Assembly (NCBI GenBank): GCA_022606135.1
Contig: JABYQN010000004.1
Span: forward strand, 744,001 to 808,000
Length of the DNA stretch: 64,000 nt
Reading direction: 5' to 3'
Origin: Fomes fomentarius
Lineage: Eukaryota; Basidiomycota; Agaricomycetes; Polyporales; Polyporaceae
The notes under the pieces were generated by a model. It had not been told where the DNA came from. It saw nothing but the letters and a program-made list of their open reading frames with translations, and searched no databases. Positions within the stretch are counted from its first letter, which is position 1; the number at the start of each line of letters is the position of its first letter. Shown here in pieces: positions 24,459-35,563 of this stretch. A program made the translations under genes and the position numbers.

Positions 24459-25295
24459 CCGGTGCGGTTGTACCCGACTGCAATCGCTCATATGGTGTTG
24501 AACAAACTGCGAGGGGTGGGTGAGTGCCGCAGTCAAATGACACACGACACGGCGAAACACGCACACGGTGAGAAGCAACGGCTACGCCCAGGTGAAATAT
24601 GCTTCACTTCAGCCGTCGAATTCGGCCACCGCTGTCAAGTACTGAAGGCCGTGAAGCGCGCACAGGTATCACTGACTGCTGGGAACAGGCTGTATCAAAA
24701 CCACTCCGGAACTGCAGATATGTCGGTTGCTTACATTGGAAGAAGCCACTCGGCTGATCACATCTACGCCCACAGCATCTCTCGCAATTAATCTGTAGAA
24801 GCGCGGATGATAGAAGCACGGCGACTTTGGCTCGTCACGAATCGGCGTTTCAAGTTAAGGCTGTGCAGCCAGGCGGGAAACCAGTCCATTGAGTACAAGG
24901 CGCAAGAATGAGAATGCGAAACGCAGCACCATAGCTTGCATGCTCGCAAGTCGCGAGTGGCCAAAAATCCTACCTGCTATTATCCTTGCATGGTCGAAAA
25001 CTCTCTCGTCTCGATATTCCATTGCTGTGGGAGGATGATTGTTGTACCACAGCGGTGAGCAGACACAAAAAACAGTGAATGAGGAACAGGAAAGACGTTG
25101 CGGACAATGCCTTATACGGAGTCCCGTCGAATCGTTTGCCACGCTCTGCCGGTGTTTGCGACCTGCTCTTCTGCCAGTCGATGATGCATGCATGGCACAA
25201 TCGTCTGGGATATGATACAAATAAACGTGACCGTAACATCATGAACAACAAGCTTGAAAGCTAAAAGACCAACAGGTCAAAGGCGGCTTCAATGT

Positions 25296-27051
25296 TCACT
25301 TTGCGCTGAGGCTCTCGAGGCCAAACTCAACGTCGGTCCCACGATCGAGGTCGTTGAACGGATCGCGCATACTGCCCGTCTTCTGGCGCCAAAGTTGGGT
25401 GTACAGTGTGCGGAGCTTTTGCAGCTCCGCATCGAGCGCTGCTGCTTTTGCAGCGAGGGCCATGAAGGTCGCATGTTGCGCCTCGAGCGTGGATACGATT
25501 GCTGTGAACATAGCGTTAGACCCACATAGTGACAAGGACGGCCCTATACGCGCACCTTGCGGCGTATGCTGCGGCTGTGATGCTGCAGAGGATAGTTTGC
25601 GCTCGATGTGCTAGATGACAGGAAGTATCAGATGCCCGCTCTCCAGAATTACTATACTTAGCCTCACTTCGATGGTGGTCTTGTACCATCTCAGCCGCTC
25701 GCGCATCTGCTCCGTTACGCGGTTGAAGAACTCAAGCGGGAAATTCGCATACGTCTTGAGGTACTGCCCGTTCTGCTGGGAGTTGCGGAAACCCTCGACG
25801 ATGCGTGTCGCGACAATGGTGTCTTGAACTGTCTGCTCAACCTTGTGCTTGAGGTCTCTGGTATGCTGAACATCCGACCGCAATACAGAAATCGCGCCAG
25901 TGAGCACCTGGGAGGAAGCGGTAAGTATCCTGTCATTCGCGCTGCTCAAATACTTAGGACTGACTTTGTGGACATTGCGGATCTCGTCTTGGCCCTTCAA
26001 AGCTTCGTCGCCAAGTTTGCGTTGCTTGAGGTCATTTGCGATCTGCACACGACCCTGAATCACCGAGCTGCACATTCTATTTTCAACACGGCATGTCTCG
26101 CAACACGCGAAGGTCACGCACTCAATATTCTCAAAGGTCTTCTTCAGCTCATCCGGAAGGTCATTGAACTTCGTAGACTTGGTGAATAGCGGTACACCAA
26201 CTTGCTGTGGCCTGTCAATCAACACGTCGTTCAATAGATGCCTCTCGCTCGTCGGGTGGTTTGAGACTCACATCTGTCTTCATGACAAGGTACACCATCA
26301 GTTTGAACACCCCAGGATCCTCAAATCACTCACTGTTGTTGTTGCGTCACAGGCCTTCCCCATAGAGAACCGTTCGTCTGTGTCCCCGTCGTAGATCCAA
26401 ATAACGACGACTGCGTAGCCTGGGGTTGCAGCGGATTCATCCCCGTGCCCTGCTGCGCTGGTTGTTGCATGGTGTTTCCAAATGATGGGTTTGCAGTGCT
26501 GGCACCGAAAAAAGGCTTCTGTTGTTGTTGTTGTTGCTGCTGCTGCTGCTGCGCTGGCTGTCCGAATATATTATTCGTAGGCTGCTGTTGCTGAGCAGGC
26601 TGTCCAAAGATGGATGTCGAGGATTGTTGCTGCTGTGGTTGCCCAAAGGTACTACCGAACAGGGACGTGCCTTGAGCTGGTTGCTGCTGCTGCTGCTGTC
26701 CTTGCTGGGGTTGCGTCGTTCCGAACAGCGATCCACCCTGATTCCCAGAGTTCTGAGTGGCAGAGCCAAAGATGGATGTGCCTTGTGTGCCTTGGGTTTG
26801 GGCTTGAGGCTGTCCGAAGCCACTAAAGGCGGAGGTCGTAGACTGTTGAGGCTGCGCTGTGCTCCCAAAGAGCGACCCTGCCGGCTGTGTAGTGCTCTGC
26901 CCAAATATAGAGGTACCAGTCTGGCCAGCTGGCCTGGCGCCCCCAAAGAGCGGGCTGGTAATGACAGAGGCAGTGCCGTTAAGCACGATGGCATGGCACA
27001 CAGGAGACGGGAATCTATCACGCACTTGGTGCCACTGGTATTGAACGCCAT
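25296..27051 (-). CDS. NUP49: FG nucleoporin Nup49 (Nup58 homologue)
   Basis: Member of the central channel Nsp1-Nup49-Nup57 complex of the nuclear pore. The ATG at 27051 (MAFNTSGT) is joined by a GTGCGT...CCAG intron to a long FG region: repeated SIFGQ, SLFGST, SAFSGFGQ and SLFGTTQ units and glutamine tracts up to 11 long. After an intron (about 26208-26336) the structured part starts PQQVGVPLFTKSTKFNDLPD then ELKKTFENI, the family signature. Then come SVIQGRVQIANDLKQRKLGD, ISVLRSDVQHTRDLKHKVEQ, FPLEFFNRVTEQMRERLRWY, HIERKLSSA and a C-terminal coiled coil (ALDAELQKLRTLYTQLWRQK) ending at 25296. FG repeats first and coiled coil last is the Nup49 order. It is head to head with the F-box-like relic, 321 bp apart. 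Confidence 0.9.
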
Positions 27052-27372
27052 CTAAGAGTCAATCTCTAGCTCTGCGGTTCTCCACACTTCGCCAAGGTAT
27101 TCCGGTAGAGGTGCGAGAGGAAAGAAAATTGCGGAAAGTGAAGGAATTTGAAACAACAGATAAAGAGAGAAACAGGCGTAGTGGTCCAGGACAGCGATTT
27201 CGGAGAGTTGAAACTTGACGCGTCGAAGAGGGGTGATCACGTGAGTCACAAAGAGGGCGCTTAAACAATTCAGCAACGCTGCGATGTATACGTACTTGTA
27301 CTAGTAGTCTTGAAACGATGACGGCGAGTCTTGTTTCCGATGGGCCGACAATGTTCCAACCACAAGTGCAGG
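27052..27372. other. Divergent promoter region of NUP49
   Basis: 321 bp between the NUP49 start and the plus-strand F-box-like start. Pyrimidine-rich on the NUP49 strand; no gene. Confidence 0.5.
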
Positions 27373-28520
27373 ATGTCCATATCCGCTAGTACTCCTGATC
27401 TTCTTGCTATACCTGAGGAACTGCAAGTGCGAATCCTAGAGGTCTGCTGTCAATATGTCGGCAGGTGAGTTTGAAGAACTTCCCATCGCAGTTCGAAGAT
27501 CGAACTTTGAACGTTTGAACTGCGAGGTCGGTTGAGTATGGCGCACATTGATTGACGAAAGAGCCTATCTACAGTACTAGTGTAGTATCAGACTTACGCC
27601 TATGGGTATGGAAAAGTGGCCCGCCGGAGCCATGTCATGTCTACAACTGAAAAACTGGTGATGTTATCTGGGAAGACATCGAATGCGTGAATCTATCATT
27701 GTTCTAACACCGTCGCATCTCACGATCGCGGGTAGAAGGCAGAAGACTTCGAACAATACTACGACACGCGGTGTCGTATCTTGGATTCTGAGCACGTCCT
27801 CAAAGTCGTAGGGACGGATATTCACGTCTACCCGACTTGGAAGGAGGTCCGTGGCGAATGGAGGCCAATCCCACCCAGATGCCTACTGCAGCTTCCTCCT
27901 CTTGCTAAAGGATGGACGCCACATTCCTTTAGTTGTCACATCCGAAGGCCGCCGACACACTACGATTGTAATCCTCACTTCGAGGGCGACCCGGACTTCA
28001 CTCTCATGGTTGTGAGGTATATCGTGGACGAGCGGCATGGAGACGAGGAATGTTCAGTCGTCGCTTTCGTTCCTCTATCTACTATCCTCAAGGTTGCCCG
28101 TTAAGTTGATCCTCGAGGATCAAAGTCAAGGAAGTCTACCTCTGCTCCCCGGAGTGGCCCAAAGCTTGTGCCTTGGTGCGAGTGGGTTACTCACGGCACG
28201 CGGCTTGTCGTCATCCCGTCTGCGGGTCGGTACAGCGCCCCCTCAGGCGCTCACTATGGGTTCACGTGTTGCCCTTGCATTTTCCCCAAAGCCGGTGACA
28301 TCCACGGCTGGCAAAGTGCAAGCCGCGCGCGGCGTTTGACATGCATCCTCTCGCCTTCGAATCTCTACTTGAGGAGCCGGATTCGACACCTCCGTGGCTC
28401 TTGGACTGCTACACAGAAGATCAAACCCGGATTTTTCGAGGTCCTGTGCATTTAACTCTGCCGTACCGTGTCGCGAAGACGGAGGCGATTGCGGAGGCCG
28501 GCGGCGACGACGAGATATGA
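27373..28520 (+). pseudogene. Broken F-box-like family gene
   Basis: An ATG at 27373 gives an F-box-like start (TPDLLAIPEELQVRILEVCC) and a normal GTGAGT donor. Downstream are pieces typical of a large mushroom F-box family: STTEKLVML, CSVVAFVPLSTIL, PKLVPWCEWVTHGTRLVVIP, and a C-terminal FDMHPLAFESLLEEP...LPYRVAKTEAIAEAGGDDEI to the TGA at 28520. The pieces do not join cleanly. TAA at 28102-28104 lies in frame between VPLSTIL and PWCEW, and the final block is in another frame with no good intron between. An unusual intron could remove the TAA, but two separate faults favour a decayed gene. F-box proteins choose targets for SCF ubiquitin ligases. Confidence 0.5.
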
Positions 28521-29413
28521 CTCTCTTATGATGGACTCCTGTCATTCTGAACTCAGACGCTCATGATGTGTAGATGTTATCGACCATGTGTTCAAGCCGT
28601 CTCTTGGGCAAGGAGACGGTAGGCGCGTCCGACGTCCTGAATATGTTCATGGCCTCGTACTACAAGAGACTAGTTGTGGATCCTTTCCTGAATGCTAGAC
28701 CAGTTCCTATCGTTGTAATGTGATACACTCTTTGGTACTAACACATCTATATCGCTTGAAGCACGTCCACACGAGTCAGTCACACGTACTTTGTGGCAGT
28801 ATATATGGTGAGTACTAATATGAACTCGTCAGTACCTTGAGCTCGCGCAAAGTTTGCAAATCAGCACGACGCACCGTAGGCGATTCTGATGCCGTAGTTA
28901 GTCCAACCACCATCATCCATTATCCACGTTATTGGGGGTATGGAGTAGAACTGTAGTCTCACCTTTAAGATGGAGCACAGATGCCTAGTACTAGCGCGGG
29001 AATTGGACTCTAGAAGAATGCCACCGGCAATTGACTTCGACGACAGCGCCGCACTATAGCAAATAATATCCGCATTTGCGACGCAACAGTATAGGTGTAC
29101 AAGATGGACGGGGAAAATCATAGTACTAATAGCCCTGCTGATGTTCTTGGCCACATCTAACAAGCGCTCCCAAAGTACCGCGAAAACAGAGGATCGAGAT
29201 GACGGGCCACCGTAGCATAGTTCGTCCTTCTCCTGCGTAGTACATGACCACTCATTGTACACATGAACTTCTTCCAGCGTTGTCAGGACGAGAGCGTCAC
29301 TGCCCCGGAGGAGGCTTACCCCGGAGTGCCGGATGACTCTTCCAAAGCTCGATCTGGTGTGCCTATGTGAGGGACATATGTCGGAGATCAGCCATTTCCC
29401 GGCAGCCCGCATA
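28521..29413. other. Gene-free spacer
   Basis: About 0.9 kb between the two broken genes. The 214-codon minus-strand ORF from 29505 overlaps the GST end in another frame and has no recognisable content. Confidence 0.4.
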
Positions 29414-30520
29414 TCACGCTTCACGAAACTCATCCCAACTCTTCCTGAAGCCCGGGCGTTCCTGAATATCATCGAGGTACCACTTGAACCTCGCGAACTT
29501 CTCACTCGTCAGAGCATCCCGTAACTTCTGCCCGTCTTCGGCTGTGTACTTTCCTATTCCATTGTTCAAGAACAGCCACATGCGAACGAAGAATGGGGTC
29601 ACTGCACTGTTGGCCAGAGAGAACTAGCCGATGGCGAATCCTGTCGGTGGGAGGATGCTTTGCACCTGCTCAATCGCCTGCAACAGGCCGTCGGCTGGCT
29701 GGCCCTGGAAGAACGTTGCTCTAAACGGGACTTGGACGTAGTTCTCGTAGACGGCGATGAACGCGCGCGCATTTGCGCGCTGGACTGGATCAGAGGGCAG
29801 GAGGCCGGCTTCCGGGTAAAGATCGGCGATGAATTCGATGAGAGCAAGCGACTCCGTAAGCTTCACGGAATCGGGCGAGGGTTGATCGGGCGAGACGTCT
29901 GGCCCACCGTAGGCAATAGATGGAACCTATGGAGCGCAGTGGTGAGCACACGTTTACCTGGATTTACGAGGACGCAGATGTGAGAAGGGTGGTACTATAC
30001 GTTCGCCAGTGGGTTGACCTGTTTATACCACTCAGGCTTCACGCCGAACTGTGTGAACAGATGTTTCTTGTACGTCGCGTTCGCTTCGTCGAGCGCGAAC
30101 TGGACCTAAACACCACTCAGTAAAGGACACTGCAAAGATCGCATCCTTTGCGAGGTCAGGAAAGGGATGGGAAATAGAAAACAAAAATGAAAAGTTTCAC
30201 GCGGTGAGATAAACCCCTTAGACCTGCGAAAATAGGCCTCCAACGCCTTTCCAGGGCAGGTAAGTCAGGCTTACCTATGTCTGTAAACCTAACCCACCGA
30301 ACCTTGTGAAACTGAGCAAGCTCATCGTTTCTCGAAGGTTTCTGGGTGGAGGAAAGGATGCGTCCGTTCCAGTGGGAGCTTGCATAGCAGTGGGACAGGC
30401 GCACCCTGTGACTATAGGGAGAATACTATGGCAGTTTGAATAATTGATAAACGTGGGACACCCAAAGAATGAACGGACCGCTGCGGTGTAGAACGTCACT
30501 TGCTTCTTCTCGGTGGTCAT
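29414..30520 (-). pseudogene. Glutathione S-transferase with in-frame TAG, probably inactive
   Basis: The fold is clear. The ATG at 30520 gives MTTEKKQVTFYTAA. Later exons give VQFALDEANATYKKHLFTQF then GVKPEWYKQVNPLANVPSIA and YGGPDV, SVKLTESLALIEFIADLYPE (the helix after the glutathione site) and a C-terminal helical domain to FREA at 29414. Two faults are visible. First, GFAIG is followed in the same frame by TAG (29624-29626) and then by FSLANSAVTPFFVRMW, exactly what should follow. Second, the active-site segment (CPYAHR in relatives) is not joined: a remnant (ACPTAMQ) lies inside a roughly 420 nt interval, but its donor site reads CTCCCA instead of GT. Relatives conjugate or reduce glutathione adducts; this copy probably cannot. 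Confidence 0.65.
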
Positions 30521-31678
30521 GGTTGTAACGATGGAATGCGGACTGAAGGCAGCACAAGCAGAGATGTCTTATATACACGAATGTACAAGAAAAGTGGAAA
30601 GACAGGCGGACGGACACCGTGGTCATCACATTCATCCTGACTGTTTCCGGATGACCACCAACCACTGCGCAATTACCATGTTGACAGAGCTGTAGAATCG
30701 ATGTGAATCCGCGCACTCTGTAACGAGACTCAAGTGGACATTTTGATCATCCAATTGTGCCTCAATTGTGATTGACGCGTGATATGTATTGTCGCGAATG
30801 ACCTGCAAGGAAACTGCATGACTCGAGTGGACATTTCTCATCTGGTATCGTGACTCGTTGCTTGACTTCAATACATATTATTGCTAAACATGAGTCATCG
30901 CCGTAGGGCCGCGCAAGCACGGCAGAGCCCGCTACTGTTCCTCTGCCAGCAATCGATCTGTTCTGATGTGTCAGTTCTTACCTCTCCAACCACAACGGCA
31001 GAGGTGCAGAGCTCACGATGCGTAATCTCATTGACAAAGACAGATATACAGAGTTCAGAGGTGCGGTCTTTCGATCTGTCTACGGAACGCATATCTATTT
31101 AGGAAGGAGGTTGAGGATGCATTTACACGATTACAGAGACAGAACCTAGCCAATATCTCCATAATGGGTGGGTTTGTCTCAGTGGTGACGTTAAAGGGTG
31201 CCCGTCTTCACGTAGGATATTCAAGCACTGGATGTGTGGCTGACCTCTGTCTCAATCATCGACAAGACTATGATCATTTAGCACTGAAGGACTCTATGTA
31301 TGTATGGCCTGTGGGTGTGGGGTAACGCAATTGGGCTGGACTCCACACCTTCGAAGCTGACTTCCTCCTATCCCACTATGTATATAGCGAAGCATGTGCA
31401 TCCAATATGCGCCTATATACCCACTTACACGGCCAGAGGGCTATCATAGCAGGCTCGGTGGTGTGGGGTCTTACTAGAGCTGTGATTACACTTGTGGAAG
31501 CGCTATCTCATCTGTACAGCACCAACTAGATGTGATAAAATGCACTGTGGACTTGTATACATACAAAGTTTCGTTCTCATCTCGAGTGCCAGAAGGAGGT
31601 GAGCAATTTGAGCGAACGCGGGGGAAGATGGGTGGTAGTTTGGAGCAAGCGAGCCCTTGCTCCAAACCTAGCGTATTG
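30521..31678. other. Gene-free spacer with a short direct repeat
   Basis: 1.16 kb. A direct repeat GACTC(A/G)AGTGGACATTT occurs at about 30728 and 30823, upstream of the GST relic. Small ORFs show no protein-like features. Confidence 0.4.
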
Positions 31679-32702
31679 TCACGGATCATCTGCGAGGAAC
31701 TCTCCGACCACCTCCATGAACTTCCCCCTCTCCTCGCAGTGGGGGAAATGACTCGACTCCGCGAACGTGTACCACCGCACATTGGGGATGTGGCGGAAGA
31801 ACGGCCGCACGACGATGTCCTGTGCCTCGTCATATCGGCCGTTCAAAAGGAGAGTTGGCACGTTGATCTTGTGTAGTTCGTCAACGACCGTCCACTCCTT
31901 CAGCGGGCCGGTCACAAAGAACTCGGAAGGGCCGAACCTGAATACCAGATTGTGACTGAGGAGAACACGCGCTGTGACTGCAAGGCGAAAGGGCTTACAT
32001 AGTGCCGTAAACTGTCGGATCGTCCTCGAGTGCTTTGAATACTGCGAGAGCTTCCTCGGGGAAAGGATCGATCCTGCATAGGTGCTTCTTATAGAAGACC
32101 ATGACAGCGTCCTGATACTCCGCAGAGTCGGTTGTGCCGTCCTGCTCGTGCTCGTCCAACACATCCTGCATAGCCCCTCAGTTTCAGCATCAGCTATCAG
32201 GAAGCATACGCCTTACCTGCACGTGCTTGGGCAGATCTGCGCGAAGCTTGTTAACTGCCTCAATCCACATTTTGATGCTCGCAGGGGCGTTAGAGAGAAT
32301 AAGGCGCTTGAGTCCCGTCGGCTGCCTCGCCGCAAAGCGCGCGCCGAGCATCCCGCCCCACGAATGCCCCAATAGGTCGTAGTCATCCCGGATCCCAAGG
32401 TGCTCAAGCACGCCGTTCAGCTGGTCCATGAACAGTTCTTCAGTCCAGAACGCGGTGTCGTCGTTCTTCTCCCGCAAGTGAGTCGACCTGCCGTTCCCAA
32501 GTTGGTCGTAGAAGATGATGGGAATCCCGTGCACGTCGGCAAGGTCAGTGAGAGGGAGAAGGTAATCGCTGATTGCGCCGGGCCCGCCGTGTAGTGTGAC
32601 GAGGGGGCGACGGGACGAGGTTTCGAGGTCCCCGATAACCTTGTACCAGGTCTTGCAAGGCGTGCTGATTCCTGGAACGCTGAGGTCAATCTCGCCCTCC
32701 AT
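31679..32702 (-). CDS. Proline iminopeptidase-like alpha/beta hydrolase, copy 1
   Basis: Peptidase family S33 (prolyl aminopeptidase / amino-acid amidase branch), which cuts an N-terminal proline or related residue from small peptides or amides. The ATG at 32702 is followed by WYKVIGDL, the oxyanion motif HGGPG (38-42), YDQLGNGRSTHL and the nucleophile GHSWGG with Ser114. Intron 1 follows KHVQ. The cap contains EYQDAVMVFYKKHLCRIDP and PTVYGTM. After intron 2 come FGPSEFFVTGPLKEWTVVDE, then INVPTLLLNGRYDEAQD (acid) and FAESSHFPHCEERGKF (catalytic His), ending at 31679. No signal peptide, so cytosolic. Very similar to copy 3 at 49.6 kb, sharing both intron positions; copy 2 at 35.6 kb is more distant. 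The precise substrate is not visible. Confidence 0.88.
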
Positions 32703-33180
32703 GATCGATGCGGAGGAAAGAAAGAATACAACCCGACTGTTGTGCGTCGTATGCTACTTATATTACCACTGCATATATCACACTTCTGGAACGTTGAGCG
32801 GGTGTCAAAAACATGGGATACAGTAGTCAGCATCCCGCTCGGCACCATCCACATGATCCCTAGTGCGCTTGAATTGTTAGGTTTGCGGTGATTTTAGAGG
32901 TAAGGAAGCACTCACCGAAGTCAATGCCCGCAGCACAAACTCCGAGTTGATACGGATGGTCCGCGGCGATACAATATGAAGGCCAAAATCCAAGCTATCT
33001 AACGCCTTCTGAATAAAAGGAGAAGAGAGCTCGAGAGACCTTCCCAGGCTTTCAAGCCGACACCGAGGTGCGCAAGGGCTGAGTGACTGCAAATTTTCTT
33101 GTCTGCGTTACCATTCTACCTAAACCCACTGAACATTACTTGATATTTGATACATTGTGACCGGGACCAGTATGAAAACA
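32703..33180. other. Intergenic, promoter of hydrolase copy 1
   Basis: 478 bp between GUA1 and hydrolase copy 1, both minus strand. AT-rich TATATTAC-like sequence lies just upstream of the start at 32702; no gene. Confidence 0.4.
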
Positions 33181-35312
33181 CTACAGCCATTCTACCGTCT
33201 GCAGAGACGCATGTGAGTAGTCACCGAGCAGGGGGCTGCAGACATGCTTACCGCTGGAGGTTTCGACGAGATGTCGTATGTGACACGATTGATGCCGGCC
33301 ACCTCATTGGTGATGCGAGATGAGATCCGGCGGAGCACCTCCGCGGGGAAGACGAACCTGTGGCGCAGATGAATGCAGTCAACCTCTCAATCAACACGAA
33401 AGACGAATCTGCCAGGGAAATAGCGAAAGCGTCGCTTACCAGTCAGCAGTCATGAAGTCCTCTGATTGTACCGCACGCAACGCGATGACCTGCTCATACG
33501 TCCGCGAATCGCCCATGACGCCGACAGCCTTCACAGGCAAGAGGACGGCGAACGCCTGGCTGATCTGGTCGTAGAGACCCGCTTTGCGGATCTCCTCAAT
33601 GTAGATGTGGTCGGCTTGTTGGAGGATCTTGACCTGCTCGCGGGTAACGGGACCGAGGATGCGGATGGCGAGTCCAGGTCCGGGGAATGGATGGCGCTGG
33701 ACCAGGTGGTTAGGGATGGAGAGTAGACGGCCGAGGGCGCGGACTTCGTCTGTGAAGTGATGTATAAGGAACGAGCTATAATGCAGAAAGAGATGGCGCA
33801 CGTACCCTTGAACAGCTCTCGTAGGGGCTCGATAAGCTTCAGCTTCATGTCCTTGAGCAGCCCACCGACATTATGATGCGTTTTGATGGTCGCACTGGGA
33901 CCCTTGAAGCTAATACTCTCGATTACGTCCGGATAGAGTGTCCCTTGGAGGAGCCACTCAATCTTGCCCTTGGCTTCCGCACCCTGCGCCTCCTCGCGCT
34001 CGGCGGCAGCCTCAATCTTCGCAGCCTCCTCCTCGAAGACGTTGATGAATGTGTTACCGATGATCTTGCGCTTCTGCTCTGGATCTTCTACGCCCTGGAG
34101 GCGCGAGAGGAAGAGGTCTGAGGCGTCGACGACGGTGAGGTTCACGCCGAGATCGTTGTTGAGCATTTCGTGCACTTGTTTTGCCTCGTTGTGACGCAGA
34201 ACGCCATTGTCTACCATGATGGCGTGGAACCTGTGTGTGTATTGAGGCGGGGTTTGACTCATACGTGCGAAATAGATCCTCACCGGTCACCGATAGCCTC
34301 GTGCATGAGCTTCGCGGCGACGGAGCTGTCCACACCACCACTAACGGCCCCTATGACACGACCCTTTGGCCCACAAATTTCGCGAATGCGTGCAATTTCC
34401 TTTCCAATGAACTCCTCCTGTTACTAACGTCAATTCTGACTCGAAGCAAGTCAATCTTCGACCAACCACATACCATCGTCCAGTGCTGTCTGCATCCGCA
34501 GATGCTCACGACGAACTTCCCAATAACCTCCCTTCCCCTCTTGGAGTGCGTAACCTCTGGATGAAATTGTATGCCATAGAAAGGCTTGGAGTTATGCGCG
34601 ATGGCCGCATAGGGTGCGGTGTTCGTGCGACCAATGATGTGGAAATCGGGAGGGATCTCGGACAATTGGTCTCCGTGCGACATCCACACCTAAACATAAC
34701 GCACAGCTTCAATGGCTAAAGCTTCGTTCATGCGGGAGGATGACGCACCTGCAGCTCATCTCCAAGACCCTCGAATAGTGCATCGGCACCGTTGCTCTGG
34801 CCCCCGATCTTGGAGATCTGAACCTGCGCGAAGCCGTACTCACGGTGCTCGCATTTCGCGACATTGCCTTTCAGATTCCACGCCATTTCCTACTTCCACG
34901 ATATCAGGAATACACGTAGTGCTTGTTTCATTTGACACGCACCTGAAGACCATAGCAGATACCCAGAAGAGGTACTCCAAGCTCAAACACCTCGGGGTCC
35001 ACATGTGGTGCGTCTTTGTCGTAGACGGAGTATGGGGATCCGGACAAAATCACACCTATGCGCGAGATCAGCATCCTATAAAAATCATTCCAGCAAATAA
35101 GCACACCCTTCGGCTTGAACTTCAGGTCCTTGACCTTTTGGGTACATGGCATAAGCTCAGCATAGACATTGAGTTCTCGACATCTCCGGGTAATCAGATG
35201 GCTGTACTGTGGATGAGCTTTAGCCTAGCTTGCTGCAGAGTCCAGAGAGACATACTTGGGAGCCAAAGTCGAGGATGAGGATGGTATCGAATTGGTCATG
35301 AATTTCAGCCAT
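33181..35312 (-). CDS. GUA1: GMP synthase (glutamine-hydrolysing)
   Basis: Converts XMP to GMP with ATP and glutamine, the last step of guanine nucleotide synthesis, in the cytosol. The ATG at 35312 gives [19 protein letters not shown]. The class I amidotransferase has [17 protein letters not shown], the nucleophile in [23 protein letters not shown] and [13 protein letters not shown] (His, Glu). The ATP-pyrophosphatase domain has [20 protein letters not shown] and [24 protein letters not shown] and KTHHNVGGL, and the dimerisation domain has [14 protein letters not shown]. The last full exon ends ISSKPPA, joined to TVEWL and the TAG at 33181. At least eight short introns. The call is certain; minor exon ends are by eye. 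Confidence 0.96.
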
Positions 35313-35563
35313 GATGGACGGGAACAAGGTGCTTTCACGCGAGCGTGAAGGGAACTGAAGTGAAGTATACAGACAATTTGCTGATAAGATAGACGCCGCA
35401 ATGAATGCCATGGGCGCTTGATCATCATGAATCACTCAAACTCGAACCTCCTCGCCCCCGCGTCCGTGATTCTATCCATGGGTTCGCTCGTCCGGACATC
35501 CACCTCAAACGCATTGATACATATGAACTTACAACACTATATTCCTGGAAAATGTCCCATCTG

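Larger units (their letters stand above)
18821..25295. other. 6.5 kb gene-poor stretch with several perfect hairpins
   Basis: No ORF here has the composition of a protein. The longest (19771-20280 plus; 20923-21516 minus) are rich in Arg, Ser and Cys and show no splice continuation or motif. No tRNA with both internal promoter boxes was found. Short purine-rich runs (19440-19620) and several perfect inverted repeats (22707-22739, 23652-23683, 24411-24441, 24442-24458) stand out. In a genome where most spacers are 0.3-1 kb this length is unusual. It could be an upstream control region, a non-coding RNA locus or decayed transposon material; the sequence alone does not decide. Confidence 0.6.

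Noticed and set aside
28861..29505. 214-codon minus-strand ORF
   Set aside because: Overlaps the GST C-terminal exon in another frame, shows no motif and has odd composition.
29624..29626. TAG in the GST as a recoded (selenocysteine-like) codon
   Set aside because: Fungi of this group lack selenocysteine, UGA not UAG is its codon, and the site is not the active-site residue.
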